Origin: Nisaea acidiphila
GTDB lineage: Bacteria; Pseudomonadota; Alphaproteobacteria; Thalassobaculales; Thalassobaculaceae
Length of the DNA stretch: 64,000 bases
Reading direction: 5' to 3'
Assembly (NCBI RefSeq): GCF_024662015.1
Contig: NZ_CP102480.1
Location: 4,396,501 to 4,460,500 of the forward strand
In this document: positions 33,188-42,479 of the stretch, piece by piece
Layout of the letters: each line of letters starts with the position of its first letter
Numbering within the stretch: position 1 is the stretch's first letter
The notes under the pieces: model-generated
Seen by the model: the letters and a program-made list of their open reading frames with translations, nothing else
Told to the model about the DNA's origin: nothing
Database searches by the model: none
Program-made: the position numbers and the translations under genes

Positions 33188-34246
33188 TCAGTTCGTCAGC
33201 ACCACGCGGCCGACGATCTTGCCGGCGCGCAGGTCGTCCAGCGTGTTCTGCACCTGGTCCATGGGACGGGTCTCGATCGGGACCTGTTTCACCTTTCCGG
33301 CCTTCACCAGCTCCATCAGTTCCTTCAGCTCCTTCAGGCTGCCGACATAGGAGCCGATCATCGAGGCCGCGCGCAGCGGCAGGGTCGGAAGCGGCACGGT
33401 GAAGTCGCCGCCATAGAGACCTACGATGACGTAGCGGCCGCCCTTGACGAGGCTGAAATAGCCGAGCTTCGCGGTCGGGTTGGCGCCGACCGTGTCGACC
33501 ACGGCGCGCGGACCGCCGCCGGTCGCATCCGCCAGTTTCTTCGCGGCATCGTCGCCGGAGATATTCAGCGTCGCGGTCGCGCCCATCTCCTTTGCGGCGG
33601 CGAGCTTGTTGTCGTCGATATCGCAGGAGAGCACCTGCTTCACGCCCATCGCATGCGCGATGCTGACCGCGGCAAGCCCGAGGCCGCCGGCGCCCATGAT
33701 CACCAGCCACTCGTCGTCATGCACCGGCAGCGCCTTCTTGATCGCGCTGTAGACGGTGACGCCCGAGCAGGCGAATGGCGTCGCGTCGGTCGGATCTACG
33801 TTACCGATATCGACCAGGAACATCGGATGCGGAACGAGGATATATTCCTGATAGCCGCCGTCCCTATAGACGCCGAGGGTGCGCGGCTTGGCGCAGTGGT
33901 TTTCCTGACCGGCCTTGCAGATCGAGCATTCGCCGCAGCCGATCCAGGGATGGATGAGCTTGGTTTCGCCGGCCGGAACCGCGCCGGCGTCCGGGCCGCC
34001 CTTGACGACCTCTCCGAGGATCTCGTGACCGAGCACATGGGGCAGCGGCACGCCGCGGTCGCCCATGTTCAGGCGTCCGGCGGAGCCGAGATCGAAATAG
34101 CCGTCGCCGATATGGAGGTCGGAGTGACAGACCCCGCAACGGGTCACCTTGACGAGAACTTCGGTTCCGGTCGGCTCCGGGATTTCCTGCTGGATCATTT
34201 CCAGCGGCTTCCCGAAATCGGTGACTTTCCAACTCCGCATTTGCAT
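33188..34246 (-). CDS. Zinc-dependent alcohol dehydrogenase (MDR superfamily)
   Basis: A 352-residue medium-chain dehydrogenase. Catalytic zinc ligands are Cys37 (CGVCH) and His74-Glu75 (GHE); the structural zinc cysteines are Cys104, Cys107, Cys110 and Cys118 (CGECSICKAGQENHC). The NAD motif GAGGLGLAAVSIAHAMG is followed by CDIDDNKL, where the Asp favours NAD. GGGAGGAAA lies before the ATG. The enzyme interconverts alcohols and aldehydes in the cytoplasm. Its relatives are AdhA/AdhP-type enzymes. The substrate is unspecified. Confidence 0.92.
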   Translation of the reverse strand: MQMRSWKVTDFGKPLEMIQQEIPEPTGTEVLVKVTRCGVCHSDLHIGDGYFDLGSAGRLNMGDRGVPLPHVLGHEILGEVVKGGPDAGAVPAGETKLIHPWIGCGECSICKAGQENHCAKPRTLGVYRDGGYQEYILVPHPMFLVDIGNVDPTDATPFACSGVTVYSAIKKALPVHDDEWLVIMGAGGLGLAAVSIAHAMGVKQVLSCDIDDNKLAAAKEMGATATLNISGDDAAKKLADATGGGPRAVVDTVGANPTAKLGYFSLVKGGRYVIVGLYGGDFTVPLPTLPLRAASMIGSYVGSLKELKELMELVKAGKVKQVPIETRPMDQVQNTLDDLRAGKIVGRVVLTN

Positions 34247-34457
34247 GGATCGATTTCCTCCCGATAATCGCTTTTGCGAAATTCAATTTCGTTTTCGTAG
34301 GACGTGACGGCCGCTCACGCAACCGGCTTGGCTGCGAGACTGCCATCTGCGAACTGTACAATCTCGCGGTTTCTTCGGAGAGGGCCGCGAATGGATCGGT
34401 GACAAATCGGCAAGAGACCGGGTGTTGCCCCGATCCGGGGATGGGAGGAAGTGGCCG

Positions 34458-35180
34458 ATGGGCCAGAGGACCGCATTAGTGACCGGAGCGAGCAGGGGCA
34501 TCGGCCGTTCCGTCGCCAAATATCTTGCCGAAAGAGGCTATCAGGTTATCGGCGTCGCCCGGACGGAACCCGCGGGCAGTTTCCCCGGGGCATTCCGAAC
34601 CGCGGATCTCAGCGACGCGGAGGCGACCCGTGCGGCGCTCGAGGGGATCGCGAAAGAGTTCGAGGTCGACGTGCTGGTGAACAATGCCGGCATCGCCCCT
34701 CTCGGCACGGTCGAGGAGGTGACGCCGGAGACCCTGCAGCATCTGATGTCGGTGAATGTCCGCGCGCCCTATCAGTGCATGCAGGCCTTTCTGCCGGGAA
34801 TGCGGGGGCGCAAGTTCGGCCGGGTGATCAATATCGGCTCCCGCGCTGCGCTCGGAAAACACGGTCGCAGCGCCTATGCGGTGACCAAGGGCGGCATTGC
34901 CGCGGCAACCCGTACCTGGGCGATCGAGGCCGGCGGCGACGGGATCACGGTGAACTGCGTCGCACCGGGGCCGATCGCCACCGAGATGTTCGAGGAGGGC
35001 AACCCGGCGGGGTCCGCCAGCCGCAATGCGATCGAGGCGGCGATCCCGGTGAAGCGGATCGGCCAGCCGGAGGATGTGGCATCGGCGGTGGCTTTCTTCG
35101 CCTCGGACGATGCCGGTTTCTGCACCGGCCAGGTACTCTATGTCTGCGGCGGCCTTACCGTCGGGTCGGCGCCGCTATGA
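34458..35180 (+). CDS. SDR-family oxidoreductase (FabG-like)
   Basis: A 240-residue classical SDR starting at ATG 34458 (GGGAGG upstream). The coenzyme motif TGASRGIGRSVAKYL, NNAGIAP, the Ser of IGSRAALGK and YAVTKGG (catalytic Tyr-x-x-x-Lys) are all present, and VAPGPIATEMF is typical of FabG-like enzymes. Its TGA overlaps the start of the acyl-CoA synthetase (ATGA at 35177-35180), so it is the first gene of a translationally coupled operon. It would reduce or oxidise a 3-keto/3-hydroxy group, probably on the same acyl-CoA metabolite. Confidence 0.9.
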   Translation: MGQRTALVTGASRGIGRSVAKYLAERGYQVIGVARTEPAGSFPGAFRTADLSDAEATRAALEGIAKEFEVDVLVNNAGIAPLGTVEEVTPETLQHLMSVNVRAPYQCMQAFLPGMRGRKFGRVINIGSRAALGKHGRSAYAVTKGGIAAATRTWAIEAGGDGITVNCVAPGPIATEMFEEGNPAGSASRNAIEAAIPVKRIGQPEDVASAVAFFASDDAGFCTGQVLYVCGGLTVGSAPL

Positions 35181-37303
35181 ACGATCTGAGCGATTTGCGC
35201 AAACGCAACCTCGCCCGCCTGATCGATCCCAAGAGCTTCGCCGTTATCGGTGCCACCGACGACCCGCTTCGTATCGGTGGGCGCCCGATCGACTATTCGG
35301 TCAGGCACGGTTTCAGCGGGCGGATCTATCCGGTCAATCCGAAGCGCGAGACGATCCAGGGCCTGAAGGCTTATCCATCCATCTCCGACGTGCCGGAGGC
35401 GGTCGACGCTGCCATCGTCGCGCTGCCCGCGCCGCTGGTAGCGGAGACGGTCGAGGCCTGCGCCGCGAAAGGTGTCGGCGCCTGCATCGTCTTCAGCTCC
35501 GGGTTTTCCGAACTGGGCGCCGAAGGCGACGCCATGCAGGCGCGCCTGACGGAGATCTCCCGGCGTACCGGGATCCGGGTGCTCGGCCCGAACTGCCTCG
35601 GTGCCTTCAATGCGGCGACCGGCTGGATCGGAACCTTTTCCTCCGCGCCGTCGGTCGATCCGGCGGTGCCCGGTCCGATCGCCATCGCTAGCCAGAGCGG
35701 CGCCTATGGCGGGCATATCTACAATCTCGCCCGCAAGCGCGGCCTCAAGGTCGGGCGCTGGGTGACCACCGGCAACGAGTCCGACATCGAGCTTTCGGAG
35801 TGCATTTCCTATCTGCTCGACGACCCCGAAGTGAAGGTCGTGATGTCCTATGCCGAAGGCATCCGCGACGGGGCCGGGCTGAAGGCCGCCTTCGAGAAAG
35901 CGCGGGACATGCAAAAGCCGATCGTCATGGTGAAGGTCGGCCGGAGCGAGGTCGGTGCCGCGGCTGCGGCGTCCCATACGGCCGCGCTCGCCGGCACCGA
36001 TGCGGTGATCGACGGCATGATGCGGCAATACGGCGTCTACCGGGCGGACGATGCGAACGAGATGCTGGAGGTCGCCTATGGCTGCCAGCACGGGCATTTC
36101 CCGGACGGCAACAAGCTTGGCTTCATCACGATTTCCGGCGGGCTCGGCGTGCAGATGGCGGACAGTGCCGCCGCGCTCGGGCTGGAGGTGCCGGAATTCT
36201 CGAAAGCCGGGCAGGAAAAGATGCTGGAGCTCTTTCCGTTCGCCGCGGCGCGCAATCCGGTGGATGTGACCGGGCAGGCGTTCAACGACAAGGACGCCAT
36301 CGCCAAGTGCCTGAAAATCATGATGGAGGAGGGCGACTACGATGTCGTGATCTCCTTCTTCACCGCGGTCGCTTCCTTGCCGGAGGTTGCGAAAGACATC
36401 GTCGAGACGCTGAAGCCGCTGAAGGACTCGCGTCCGGACAAGCATCTCTTCTTCTCGATCCTCGCCTCGGAGGAGAACCGGCGCTTCTACGAAAGCAACG
36501 GCTATCCGATGTTCGACGATCCCGTGCCCGCGATCACAGCGGCGAACGGACTGATGTATTTCGGACGGGCCTTCGCGGCGGCCCGGGGCGCGCCCCCGGC
36601 GCTGCCGGCAGGCGCGGAGACGGTCCCGGCGGTTGCGACGGCCGAACACGAGGCGAAACGTATCTTGGCCTCTGCGGGCATTCCGGTGGTGCGGGAATAT
36701 CTCGCGGCCACGGCGGACGAGGCGGCTTTACGGGCCGGTGAACTTGGCGGCCGCGTCGTGCTGAAAATCGCCTCGCCGGACATTGCCCACAAGACGGAGA
36801 TCGGCGGTGTGCTGGTCGGTCTTGAAGGCGATGCGGCGGTGCGCGAGGGCTTCGAGACCCTGATGGCGCGGGCGGCGGAGAAGCGGCCGGACGCGAAGCT
36901 CGACGGCGTGATCGTCTGCGAGATGGTCAGCGGCGGCGTCGAGACCGTCATTGGTGTGCAGCGCGATCCCGTGCTCGGTCCGGCGGTGATGTTCGGTCTC
37001 GGCGGCGTGCTTGTCGAGGTGCTGAAGGACGTGAGCTTTCGCCTGGCGCCGTTCTCGGTGGAGGAGGCGCACCGCATGATCCGGGAGATCAAGGGCTTCA
37101 AGATTCTGGAGGGCGTCCGCGGGGCGCCGCCTGCCGATATCGACGCGTTGGCGGAGGCACTGGCGAAGCTTTCCGTTTTCGCGGCGGCCAACGAGGAGAC
37201 ACTGGACAGCATCGACATCAATCCGTTTATCGTGCTGCCCGAGGGCAAGGGCGCGGTGGCGGTCGATGCGCTCATCGTTCCGGCGACAGGAGAAAGCGCA
37301 TGA
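35177..37303 (+). CDS. ADP-forming acyl-CoA synthetase (fused alpha and beta subunits)
   Basis: A 708-residue protein. The N-terminal half (CoA-binding, SFAVIGATDDPLRIGG and VKVGRSEVGAAAAASHTAALAG) corresponds to the alpha subunit with its CoA-ligase domains, and the C-terminal half (EHEAKRILASAGIPV onwards; GGRVVLKIASPDIAHKTEIGGV) is the ATP-grasp beta domain. This is the acetate-CoA ligase (ADP-forming)/Pat-like layout, converting acyl-CoA plus ADP and phosphate to acid plus ATP, or the reverse. It overlaps its neighbours at both ends by four bases (ATGA), a tightly coupled operon. Confidence 0.93.
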   Translation: MNDLSDLRKRNLARLIDPKSFAVIGATDDPLRIGGRPIDYSVRHGFSGRIYPVNPKRETIQGLKAYPSISDVPEAVDAAIVALPAPLVAETVEACAAKGVGACIVFSSGFSELGAEGDAMQARLTEISRRTGIRVLGPNCLGAFNAATGWIGTFSSAPSVDPAVPGPIAIASQSGAYGGHIYNLARKRGLKVGRWVTTGNESDIELSECISYLLDDPEVKVVMSYAEGIRDGAGLKAAFEKARDMQKPIVMVKVGRSEVGAAAAASHTAALAGTDAVIDGMMRQYGVYRADDANEMLEVAYGCQHGHFPDGNKLGFITISGGLGVQMADSAAALGLEVPEFSKAGQEKMLELFPFAAARNPVDVTGQAFNDKDAIAKCLKIMMEEGDYDVVISFFTAVASLPEVAKDIVETLKPLKDSRPDKHLFFSILASEENRRFYESNGYPMFDDPVPAITAANGLMYFGRAFAAARGAPPALPAGAETVPAVATAEHEAKRILASAGIPVVREYLAATADEAALRAGELGGRVVLKIASPDIAHKTEIGGVLVGLEGDAAVREGFETLMARAAEKRPDAKLDGVIVCEMVSGGVETVIGVQRDPVLGPAVMFGLGGVLVEVLKDVSFRLAPFSVEEAHRMIREIKGFKILEGVRGAPPADIDALAEALAKLSVFAAANEETLDSIDINPFIVLPEGKGAVAVDALIVPATGESA

Positions 37304-38313
37304 GGCCGCAGAGCGTCCGCACCCGGATCACCGAGCTTTTCGGCATCCGCCATCCGATCCTCTGTGGCGGCCTGATGTGGCTCGCCGATGCGAATTATGC
37401 GGCCGCTGCCGCCAATGCCGGTTGTCTCGGATTTATGACGGCGAAGACCTTTCCCGATCCGGGACGCTGGAAAGAGGAGCTTGAGAAGGCGAAGGCGCTC
37501 GCCGGCGGCAATCCGCTCGGCGTGAACCTCTATATCTCGCAGCGTCCAGAAGAGAACGCGATGCTGACCGGCCATGCCGACCTGGCCTTGCAGGCGGGCG
37601 TGCACAGTTTCGAGACGGCGGCGATGCCGCCCGCGGATCTGGTGCGCCAACTGAAAGAGGGCGGCGCCAAGGTGATCCACAAGGTCGCCTCCGTGCGCCA
37701 CGCGGTCTCGGCGGCGACCAAGCTAGATATCGACGCGGTTTCCGTCGTGGGCATGGAATGCGGCGGGCACCCGGGCCTCAACATGGTCGGGAACATGGTG
37801 CAGGGCGTGCTGGCCGCGCTTCGGGTCGATATCCCGGTGGTGATCGGCGGCGGGATCGGGCACGGCCGCCAGCTTGCGGGTGCGCTTGCCTTCGGGGCGG
37901 AGGGAGTCGTTCTTGGAACGCGCCTCCTGGTCGCCGACGAGGTCTGGAGCCACGACGCGGTGAAAGAGCGTGTCGTGCAGGCGGACGAGACCAGCTCGCG
38001 CCTCGTGCTCGCCTCGATGCGGAATACCTATCGGGTGATCGACAACGAGACCGCCCGAGCCGTTGCGGAACTGGAAGCCGCCGGGGTCAAGGATTACGAG
38101 ACCTATCGCGAGCATGTCCGCGGCACTTTGCAGAAAGAAGCCTACGAGGATGGCGACCCGGAGAAGGGGCTGCTGTCCATGGGACAGTCCGCCGTCTTCG
38201 CGGACCGGATCGAGCCGCTCGGCGACATTATCGACCGGATGGTTGACGAGATGGACGAGGCGATGGGCCGGCTGCAGGGGCTTCGTGTCGCGCATGAGGC
38301 GGCGGCGGAGTAA
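37300..38313 (+). CDS. Nitronate monooxygenase / FMN-dependent enoyl reductase-like protein
   Basis: A 337-residue TIM-barrel flavoprotein of the nitronate monooxygenase family: FGIRHPILCGGLMWLA at the start, VHSFETAAMPPADLV, GMECGGHPGLN (the conserved Gly-His-Pro segment) and VIGGGIGHGRQLAGALAFGAEGVVLGTR for phosphate binding of FMN. The family includes nitronate oxidases and 2-nitropropane dioxygenase but also enoyl-reductase FabK-like proteins. Within an operon with an SDR and an acyl-CoA synthetase, an acyl-CoA or enoyl substrate is at least as likely as a nitronate. It starts in the synthetase stop (ATGA). Confidence 0.88.
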   Translation: MRPQSVRTRITELFGIRHPILCGGLMWLADANYAAAAANAGCLGFMTAKTFPDPGRWKEELEKAKALAGGNPLGVNLYISQRPEENAMLTGHADLALQAGVHSFETAAMPPADLVRQLKEGGAKVIHKVASVRHAVSAATKLDIDAVSVVGMECGGHPGLNMVGNMVQGVLAALRVDIPVVIGGGIGHGRQLAGALAFGAEGVVLGTRLLVADEVWSHDAVKERVVQADETSSRLVLASMRNTYRVIDNETARAVAELEAAGVKDYETYREHVRGTLQKEAYEDGDPEKGLLSMGQSAVFADRIEPLGDIIDRMVDEMDEAMGRLQGLRVAHEAAAE

Positions 38314-38884
38314 CGCTCTGTATTTCCTGACACATGCGAATGTCGTCATCGATCCCGAGGTCCCGATCACCGATTGGGGCCTCTCGGAGCTGGGACGTGC
38401 CCGGATCCAGACGGGCCTCAAGCAACTCTGGCTAAACGATGTGACGAGCCTCTGGTCAAGCACGGAACGCAAGGCGCTCGATACGGCGGAGATCCTCTCG
38501 GAACATCTCGGGCTCGGCGTCCGGGTGCTGGAAGATCTGGGCGAAAACGACCGTTCGGCGACCGGCTACCTGCCGCCGGAGGAGTTCGAGCGGACGGCGG
38601 ACCGGTTCTTCGCGGAACCTGATGTTCCCGTCCGCGGCTGGGCGACCGCCCGGAAGGAACAGGCCCGGATCGTCGCGGCTTCGGCAGCCGTTGCGGAACT
38701 GGATCCGGCGGGTGTTCCGCTGATCGTCTCGCACGGTGCGGTCGGAGCGTTGTTGCTCGCGCATCGTCTTGGACAACCGATCTCCCGCGCGTTCGACCAG
38801 CCGCGGAACGGCGGCGGTAACTGGTTTCGGATTGCCGAAGGTTACCTTCGCTGGCAGAGCTTCGACGGGGCGGAGCCGGATTGA
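38294..38884 (+). CDS. Histidine phosphatase superfamily protein with altered RHG motif
   Basis: A 196-residue protein starting at ATG 38294, overlapping the end of the previous gene by 20 bases. The N-terminal motif reads FLTHANV, so Arg-His-Gly is replaced by Thr-His-Ala. The rest matches the family: ITDWGLSELGRARIQ, SSTERKALDTAEIL (second arginine) and IVSHGAVGALLL (second histidine). Similar Thr-His variants are known in a subgroup of broad histidine phosphatases, and activity may be reduced or changed. The start is chosen from its good fit to the family's N-terminus; the operon continues from the oxidoreductases. Confidence 0.8.
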   Translation: MRRRRSNALYFLTHANVVIDPEVPITDWGLSELGRARIQTGLKQLWLNDVTSLWSSTERKALDTAEILSEHLGLGVRVLEDLGENDRSATGYLPPEEFERTADRFFAEPDVPVRGWATARKEQARIVAASAAVAELDPAGVPLIVSHGAVGALLLAHRLGQPISRAFDQPRNGGGNWFRIAEGYLRWQSFDGAEPD

Positions 38885-38923
38885 CGCTCGGTCTTTCTTG
38901 CCTCGGCTGTTAACCTTCCACTC

Positions 38924-39340
38924 ATGGCCACGACCACAGACATCATCGGTGAAGCTCTCGCGGGCCGGCCCCCGGCCCAGCGCAAACGCTTGCAGGAATT
39001 GCGTGCGCTGATCCGACGGACGGCGGAAAGCTGCGATGAGGTTTCGGAGCTTGAGGAATGCCTGAAATGGGGCCAGCCCAGTTTCGTGCCGAAGCCGAAA
39101 GGCATCGGCTCGACCGTGCGTATCGACGCGCGCGGCGACGGCGTCTCGGTCTATTTCATCTGTACGACCGGGCTGGTGGAACATTTCCGGGAACTTTATC
39201 CCGGGGCCTTCGATTTCATCGGAAACCGCGAAATCCATTTCTCGCCGGAGGAGGATTTCCCGGAAGCGGAACTGAGCCATTGCGTCGCGCTAGCGCTGAC
39301 CTATCACAAGCGCAAGAAACAGGTCCGCTCGCCCGAATAG
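38924..39340 (+). CDS. DUF1801 domain protein
   Basis: A 138-residue protein with the DUF1801 pattern: an N-terminal helix pair (RKRLQELRALIRRTAES), ECLKWGQPSFV, VRIDARGDGVSVYFICTTGLVEHFRELYPG and a C-terminal AALTYHK-type helix (VALALTYHKRKKQ). The family folds like a phosphoribosyl-binding or stress-associated alpha/beta protein, with no known reaction. It follows the phosphatase by 39 bases on the same strand and may be part of its operon. It converges with the PAS_5 gene (12-base gap). Confidence 0.85.
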   Translation: MATTTDIIGEALAGRPPAQRKRLQELRALIRRTAESCDEVSELEECLKWGQPSFVPKPKGIGSTVRIDARGDGVSVYFICTTGLVEHFRELYPGAFDFIGNREIHFSPEEDFPEAELSHCVALALTYHKRKKQVRSPE

Positions 39341-39352
39341 GCCGCGCAGGCT

Positions 39353-39874
39353 CTAGAGGTCCGTGTTCAGAAAATAGATCGCCGAGAGGATCTTGTTGCA
39401 GCGTCGTCCGTCCTCGCTGAGCGGCAGGATCAGGCGTTCGGCCTGGAGATGGCTCTTCGCACCGGCGCTGGCGAAGAATGTGCCGCAGGACCGGTAGGGC
39501 GCGAACCGTATCGCAGCCAGATAATACTCCTCGAGGATCCGTTTTCCCCGATCCGTTCCACCGATCTCGGAAATGGTCTTGCCGGTATCGTCACGCCCCA
39601 CCTGTTCCGCGATCCAGGTTCCGATGACCCTGAAACGGACATCCGCCTGTTGTTCCATCAGATCGACGAGCAGGATGTGCGGCAGCCAGGGTTTGAGTTC
39701 GATCACATCGATGTCGGTGCGGCTCGGCGCTGTCCGATCGCCGGCCTTGGACTTCCAAAGCCGGAACAGTTCCCGCAACTCCGGCCGTTCCAGCTGGTCC
39801 GCCGAGGTGACCTCCGTGCAGTCCATTTCCGGCGAAATCAGCGGGGCCAGCTTGAAGAGACGGTCGGGAAACAT
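39353..39874 (-). CDS. PAS_5 (DUF1457-like) single-domain protein, first of a tandem pair
   Basis: A 173-residue protein starting at ATG 39874; upstream in-frame ATGs have no better support. It holds one PAS_5 domain: RPELRELFRLWKS, ELKPWLPHILLVDLME, VRFRVIGTWIAEQVGRDDTGKTISEIG and ERLILPLSEDGRRCNKILSAIYFL. Alphaproteobacterial PAS_5 proteins are small soluble proteins without an output domain, perhaps small-molecule sensors or partners of membrane systems. It shares the same layout and motifs with the gene at 40062-40550, about 190 bases away, so they are duplicates. Confidence 0.82.
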   Translation of the reverse strand: MFPDRLFKLAPLISPEMDCTEVTSADQLERPELRELFRLWKSKAGDRTAPSRTDIDVIELKPWLPHILLVDLMEQQADVRFRVIGTWIAEQVGRDDTGKTISEIGGTDRGKRILEEYYLAAIRFAPYRSCGTFFASAGAKSHLQAERLILPLSEDGRRCNKILSAIYFLNTDL

Positions 39875-40061
39875 TGCGCGGTCTTTTCGGTCCGTCTTGG
39901 GGAGACGCGTTATTGGGAACGAAATAGGCACCGGTCCAGCCATCACTGGTCGTGGCACCGGTGCGCGACAGGCGCCCATATGGGGCATCGGCTCTGGCCC
40001 GTCAACCTTTAGGAGAGGGGCGCCCGGGAAATCATGGCAGGCATGCGGGGAAAGTCCCGCC

Positions 40062-40550
40062 TCAGAAATCGTCGCTCAAGTAATAGATTCCGGACAGTAA
40101 CTGGTCGCAGACCCGGCCGTCGCGGCTGAGCGGCAAAATGAGGCGTTCGGCCCGGGTGAATTCCTTGACCCGGGTCTGGTCGTAGAACGGCCGGACGGAA
40201 GAGTAGGGAGTCATGCTGGAGGCGACCGTGATGAATTCGTCCAGAATTTCGCGGTTCCTGTCGTTCAGGCCGATTTCCGACCAGGTCTTGCCGGTATCGT
40301 CCTGACCGTAGCGCTCGGTGATCCATGTCCCGATAACCCTGTAGCGGACATCGCTGCGGCTCTCCATGACGTCGAGCAGTTGCAGGTGCGGCAACCAGCG
40401 CTTCAACTCCAGAACGTCGAACTTCTCGCGCGACGGCGCCGCGCCGTCGGCGCATCTTCCCTTCCAGAGTTCGTAGAGTTCGCGCAACTCCGGATGCGAT
40501 AGATCCGAGGCGCTGCGGATCGGCAGAAATCGGGACTGTCCGTCGTGCAT
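40062..40550 (-). CDS. PAS_5 (DUF1457-like) single-domain protein, second of a tandem pair
   Basis: A 162-residue PAS_5 protein with the same motif order as the neighbour: HPELRELYELWKGR, ELKRWLPHLQLLDVME, VRYRVIGTWITERYGQDDTGKTWSEIG and ERLILPLSRDGRVCDQLLSGIYYL. No output domain or membrane segment is present. Divergence between the two copies suggests an old duplication with specialised ligands. The N-terminal MHDGQSRFLPIRSASDLS is not in the partner. Confidence 0.82.
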   Translation of the reverse strand: MHDGQSRFLPIRSASDLSHPELRELYELWKGRCADGAAPSREKFDVLELKRWLPHLQLLDVMESRSDVRYRVIGTWITERYGQDDTGKTWSEIGLNDRNREILDEFITVASSMTPYSSVRPFYDQTRVKEFTRAERLILPLSRDGRVCDQLLSGIYYLSDDF

Positions 40551-40654
40551 CGGCGCTGGCTCGTCTTGCTGGCCGTGGGGTATGGAAAGCTCCGATCGCT
40601 TCCAGGCGGATCGCGGAATGCGACCCTGATTGCGTTACCGGAGCGAATCTTTAC

Positions 40655-42478
40655 TCATCCAAGCGCCTGATCCAAGTCCGCGATGATGTCGTCCGCAGTT
40701 TCAAGTCCAACGGAAATACGCATGACGTCGTCGCCGGCGCCCGCGGCGGCCCGCTGTTCCTCCGTCAGCTGGCGGTGCGTGGTCGAGGCCGGGTGCAGGA
40801 TCAGCGAGCGGGTGTCGCCGATATTGGCGAGGTGGCTCAGCAGCTCGACATTCTCGACGATGCGCTGGCCGGCCGCGTAACCGCCCTTCACGCCGAAGGT
40901 AAAAACGGAACCGGCCCCGCCGGGCAGATATTTCCGCGCCAGTGCATGGTAGCGGCTGCTCTCCAGCCCGGCATAGGACACCCAGGAAACCGCCGGATGC
41001 TTGTCCAGATAGGCTGCGACCTTGGCCGCGTTGGCGACGTGCCGCTCCATGCGCAACGGCAGGGTCTCGATCCCGGTGATGGTGAGATAGGCGTTCATCG
41101 GCGCCATGGTCGGGCCGAGATCTCGTAGGCCCACAGCGTGACCGTAGGTGGTGAAGGCGAGGTCGCCGAAGCTCTCCCAGAAAGAAATGCCGTGATAGGC
41201 CGGCTCCGGCTCGGCAAGCGACGGGAACTTGTCGTTCTGGCCCCAGTCGAATTTTCCCGAATCGACGACCGCGCCGCCCATCGCGTTACCGTGTCCGGAG
41301 AGGAACTTGGTGGTGGAATGCACCACGAGGTCGGCGCCGTATTCTATCGGGCGGCAGAGATAGGGCGTTGCCATGGTGTTGTCGATGATCAGCGGCACGC
41401 CGGCACCGTGGGCGATCTCGGAGAGCGCTTCGATGTCGCTGATCACACCGCCGGGATTGGCGAGCGACTCCGCGAAGAGCGCCTTGCATTTCGGATCGTC
41501 GACCGCCTTGCGTACCGCATCGAGATCGTCGACATCGACGAAGGTGCAGTTCCAGCCGAACTTCTTGAAGGTCTTGCCGAACTGGGTGATCGAGCCGCCA
41601 TAGAGCCGGGTCGAGGCGACGAGGAAATCGCCCGGCTGCATCAGCGGGAAGAGGGCGAGCATCTGCGCCGAATGGCCGGACGCCGTACAGGTCGTGCCGC
41701 GCCCGCCCTCAAGGCTGGCGATGCGCTCTTCCAGCACCGCGGTCGTCGGGTTCGAGAGTCGGGAATAGATGTTGCCGAAGGTCTGCAGGTTGAAGAGCGA
41801 GGCGGCGTGATCCGCATCGTCGAAGACATAGGCCGTGGTCTGGTAGATCGGTGTCGAGCGCGCACCGGTGGTCGGGTCCGGTGCGGCACCGGCATGGATC
41901 GCCCGGGTCTCGAAACCGGCGCGCTTCTGCGGCGCGGCTTTCGGGTTCTCCGCCTCTTCGGCGCCCGGCGTGCCGACGGCGCGGCGCTTGGAGGAGATCA
42001 CGTTCGAGTCGAAACCGTGCCAGGAGAGCTCGCCGTAGAGCCGTGAGAACTCGATCTTCGGGCAGCGGTTCATCACCACCTTGAGACCGGCCTTCTCGGC
42101 CGCCTCGGCGCCCGCGTCGTTGCGGACGCCGAGCTGCATCCAGACCACCTTTGCGCCGATCTCGACCGCTTCCTCGGCGATCGGACCCGCAGCCTCGGAA
42201 TTGCGGAAAATGTCGACCATGTCGACATCGAAGGGGATGTCCTTCAGCGAGGCATAGACCTTCTCGCCGAGGATCTCCTGATCGGCGAGCCCGGGATTGA
42301 CCGGCACGATCCTGTAGCCCTTGCCCTGCAGGTACTTCGCCATGAAGTAGCTCGGCCGGGTCCATTTCTGGCTCGCGCCGACCACGGCGATGGTGCGCAC
42401 GGAGGAGAGGATATCCTTGATGTAGCTGTCCGGATAATTGTCGTGATCGATCCGGCGCGGCGCTTCGCTCTCGGCCAT
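40655..42478 (-). CDS. CoA-binding domain fused to O-acetylhomoserine sulfhydrylase (MetY-type PLP enzyme)
   Basis: A 607-residue fusion starting at ATG 42478 (GGGGGAAT six bases upstream). Residues about 20-150 are a CoA-binding (YccU-like) domain: [39 protein letters not shown] and [16 protein letters not shown]. After a short alanine/proline linker, residues 185-607 form a Cys/Met-metabolism PLP enzyme: [23 protein letters not shown], the Lys of [12 protein letters not shown], and the MetY-like central insert. It should make homocysteine from O-acetylhomoserine and sulfide. The start is one base before the enoyl-CoA hydratase stop, so the two are co-transcribed. Confidence 0.88.
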   Translation of the reverse strand: MAESEAPRRIDHDNYPDSYIKDILSSVRTIAVVGASQKWTRPSYFMAKYLQGKGYRIVPVNPGLADQEILGEKVYASLKDIPFDVDMVDIFRNSEAAGPIAEEAVEIGAKVVWMQLGVRNDAGAEAAEKAGLKVVMNRCPKIEFSRLYGELSWHGFDSNVISSKRRAVGTPGAEEAENPKAAPQKRAGFETRAIHAGAAPDPTTGARSTPIYQTTAYVFDDADHAASLFNLQTFGNIYSRLSNPTTAVLEERIASLEGGRGTTCTASGHSAQMLALFPLMQPGDFLVASTRLYGGSITQFGKTFKKFGWNCTFVDVDDLDAVRKAVDDPKCKALFAESLANPGGVISDIEALSEIAHGAGVPLIIDNTMATPYLCRPIEYGADLVVHSTTKFLSGHGNAMGGAVVDSGKFDWGQNDKFPSLAEPEPAYHGISFWESFGDLAFTTYGHAVGLRDLGPTMAPMNAYLTITGIETLPLRMERHVANAAKVAAYLDKHPAVSWVSYAGLESSRYHALARKYLPGGAGSVFTFGVKGGYAAGQRIVENVELLSHLANIGDTRSLILHPASTTHRQLTEEQRAAAGAGDDVMRISVGLETADDIIADLDQALG

Positions 42479-42479
42479 C

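Noticed and set aside
35138-36649. A 503-codon minus-strand frame
   Set aside because: It is antisense to the acyl-CoA synthetase gene, which has complete family motifs and coupled neighbours.
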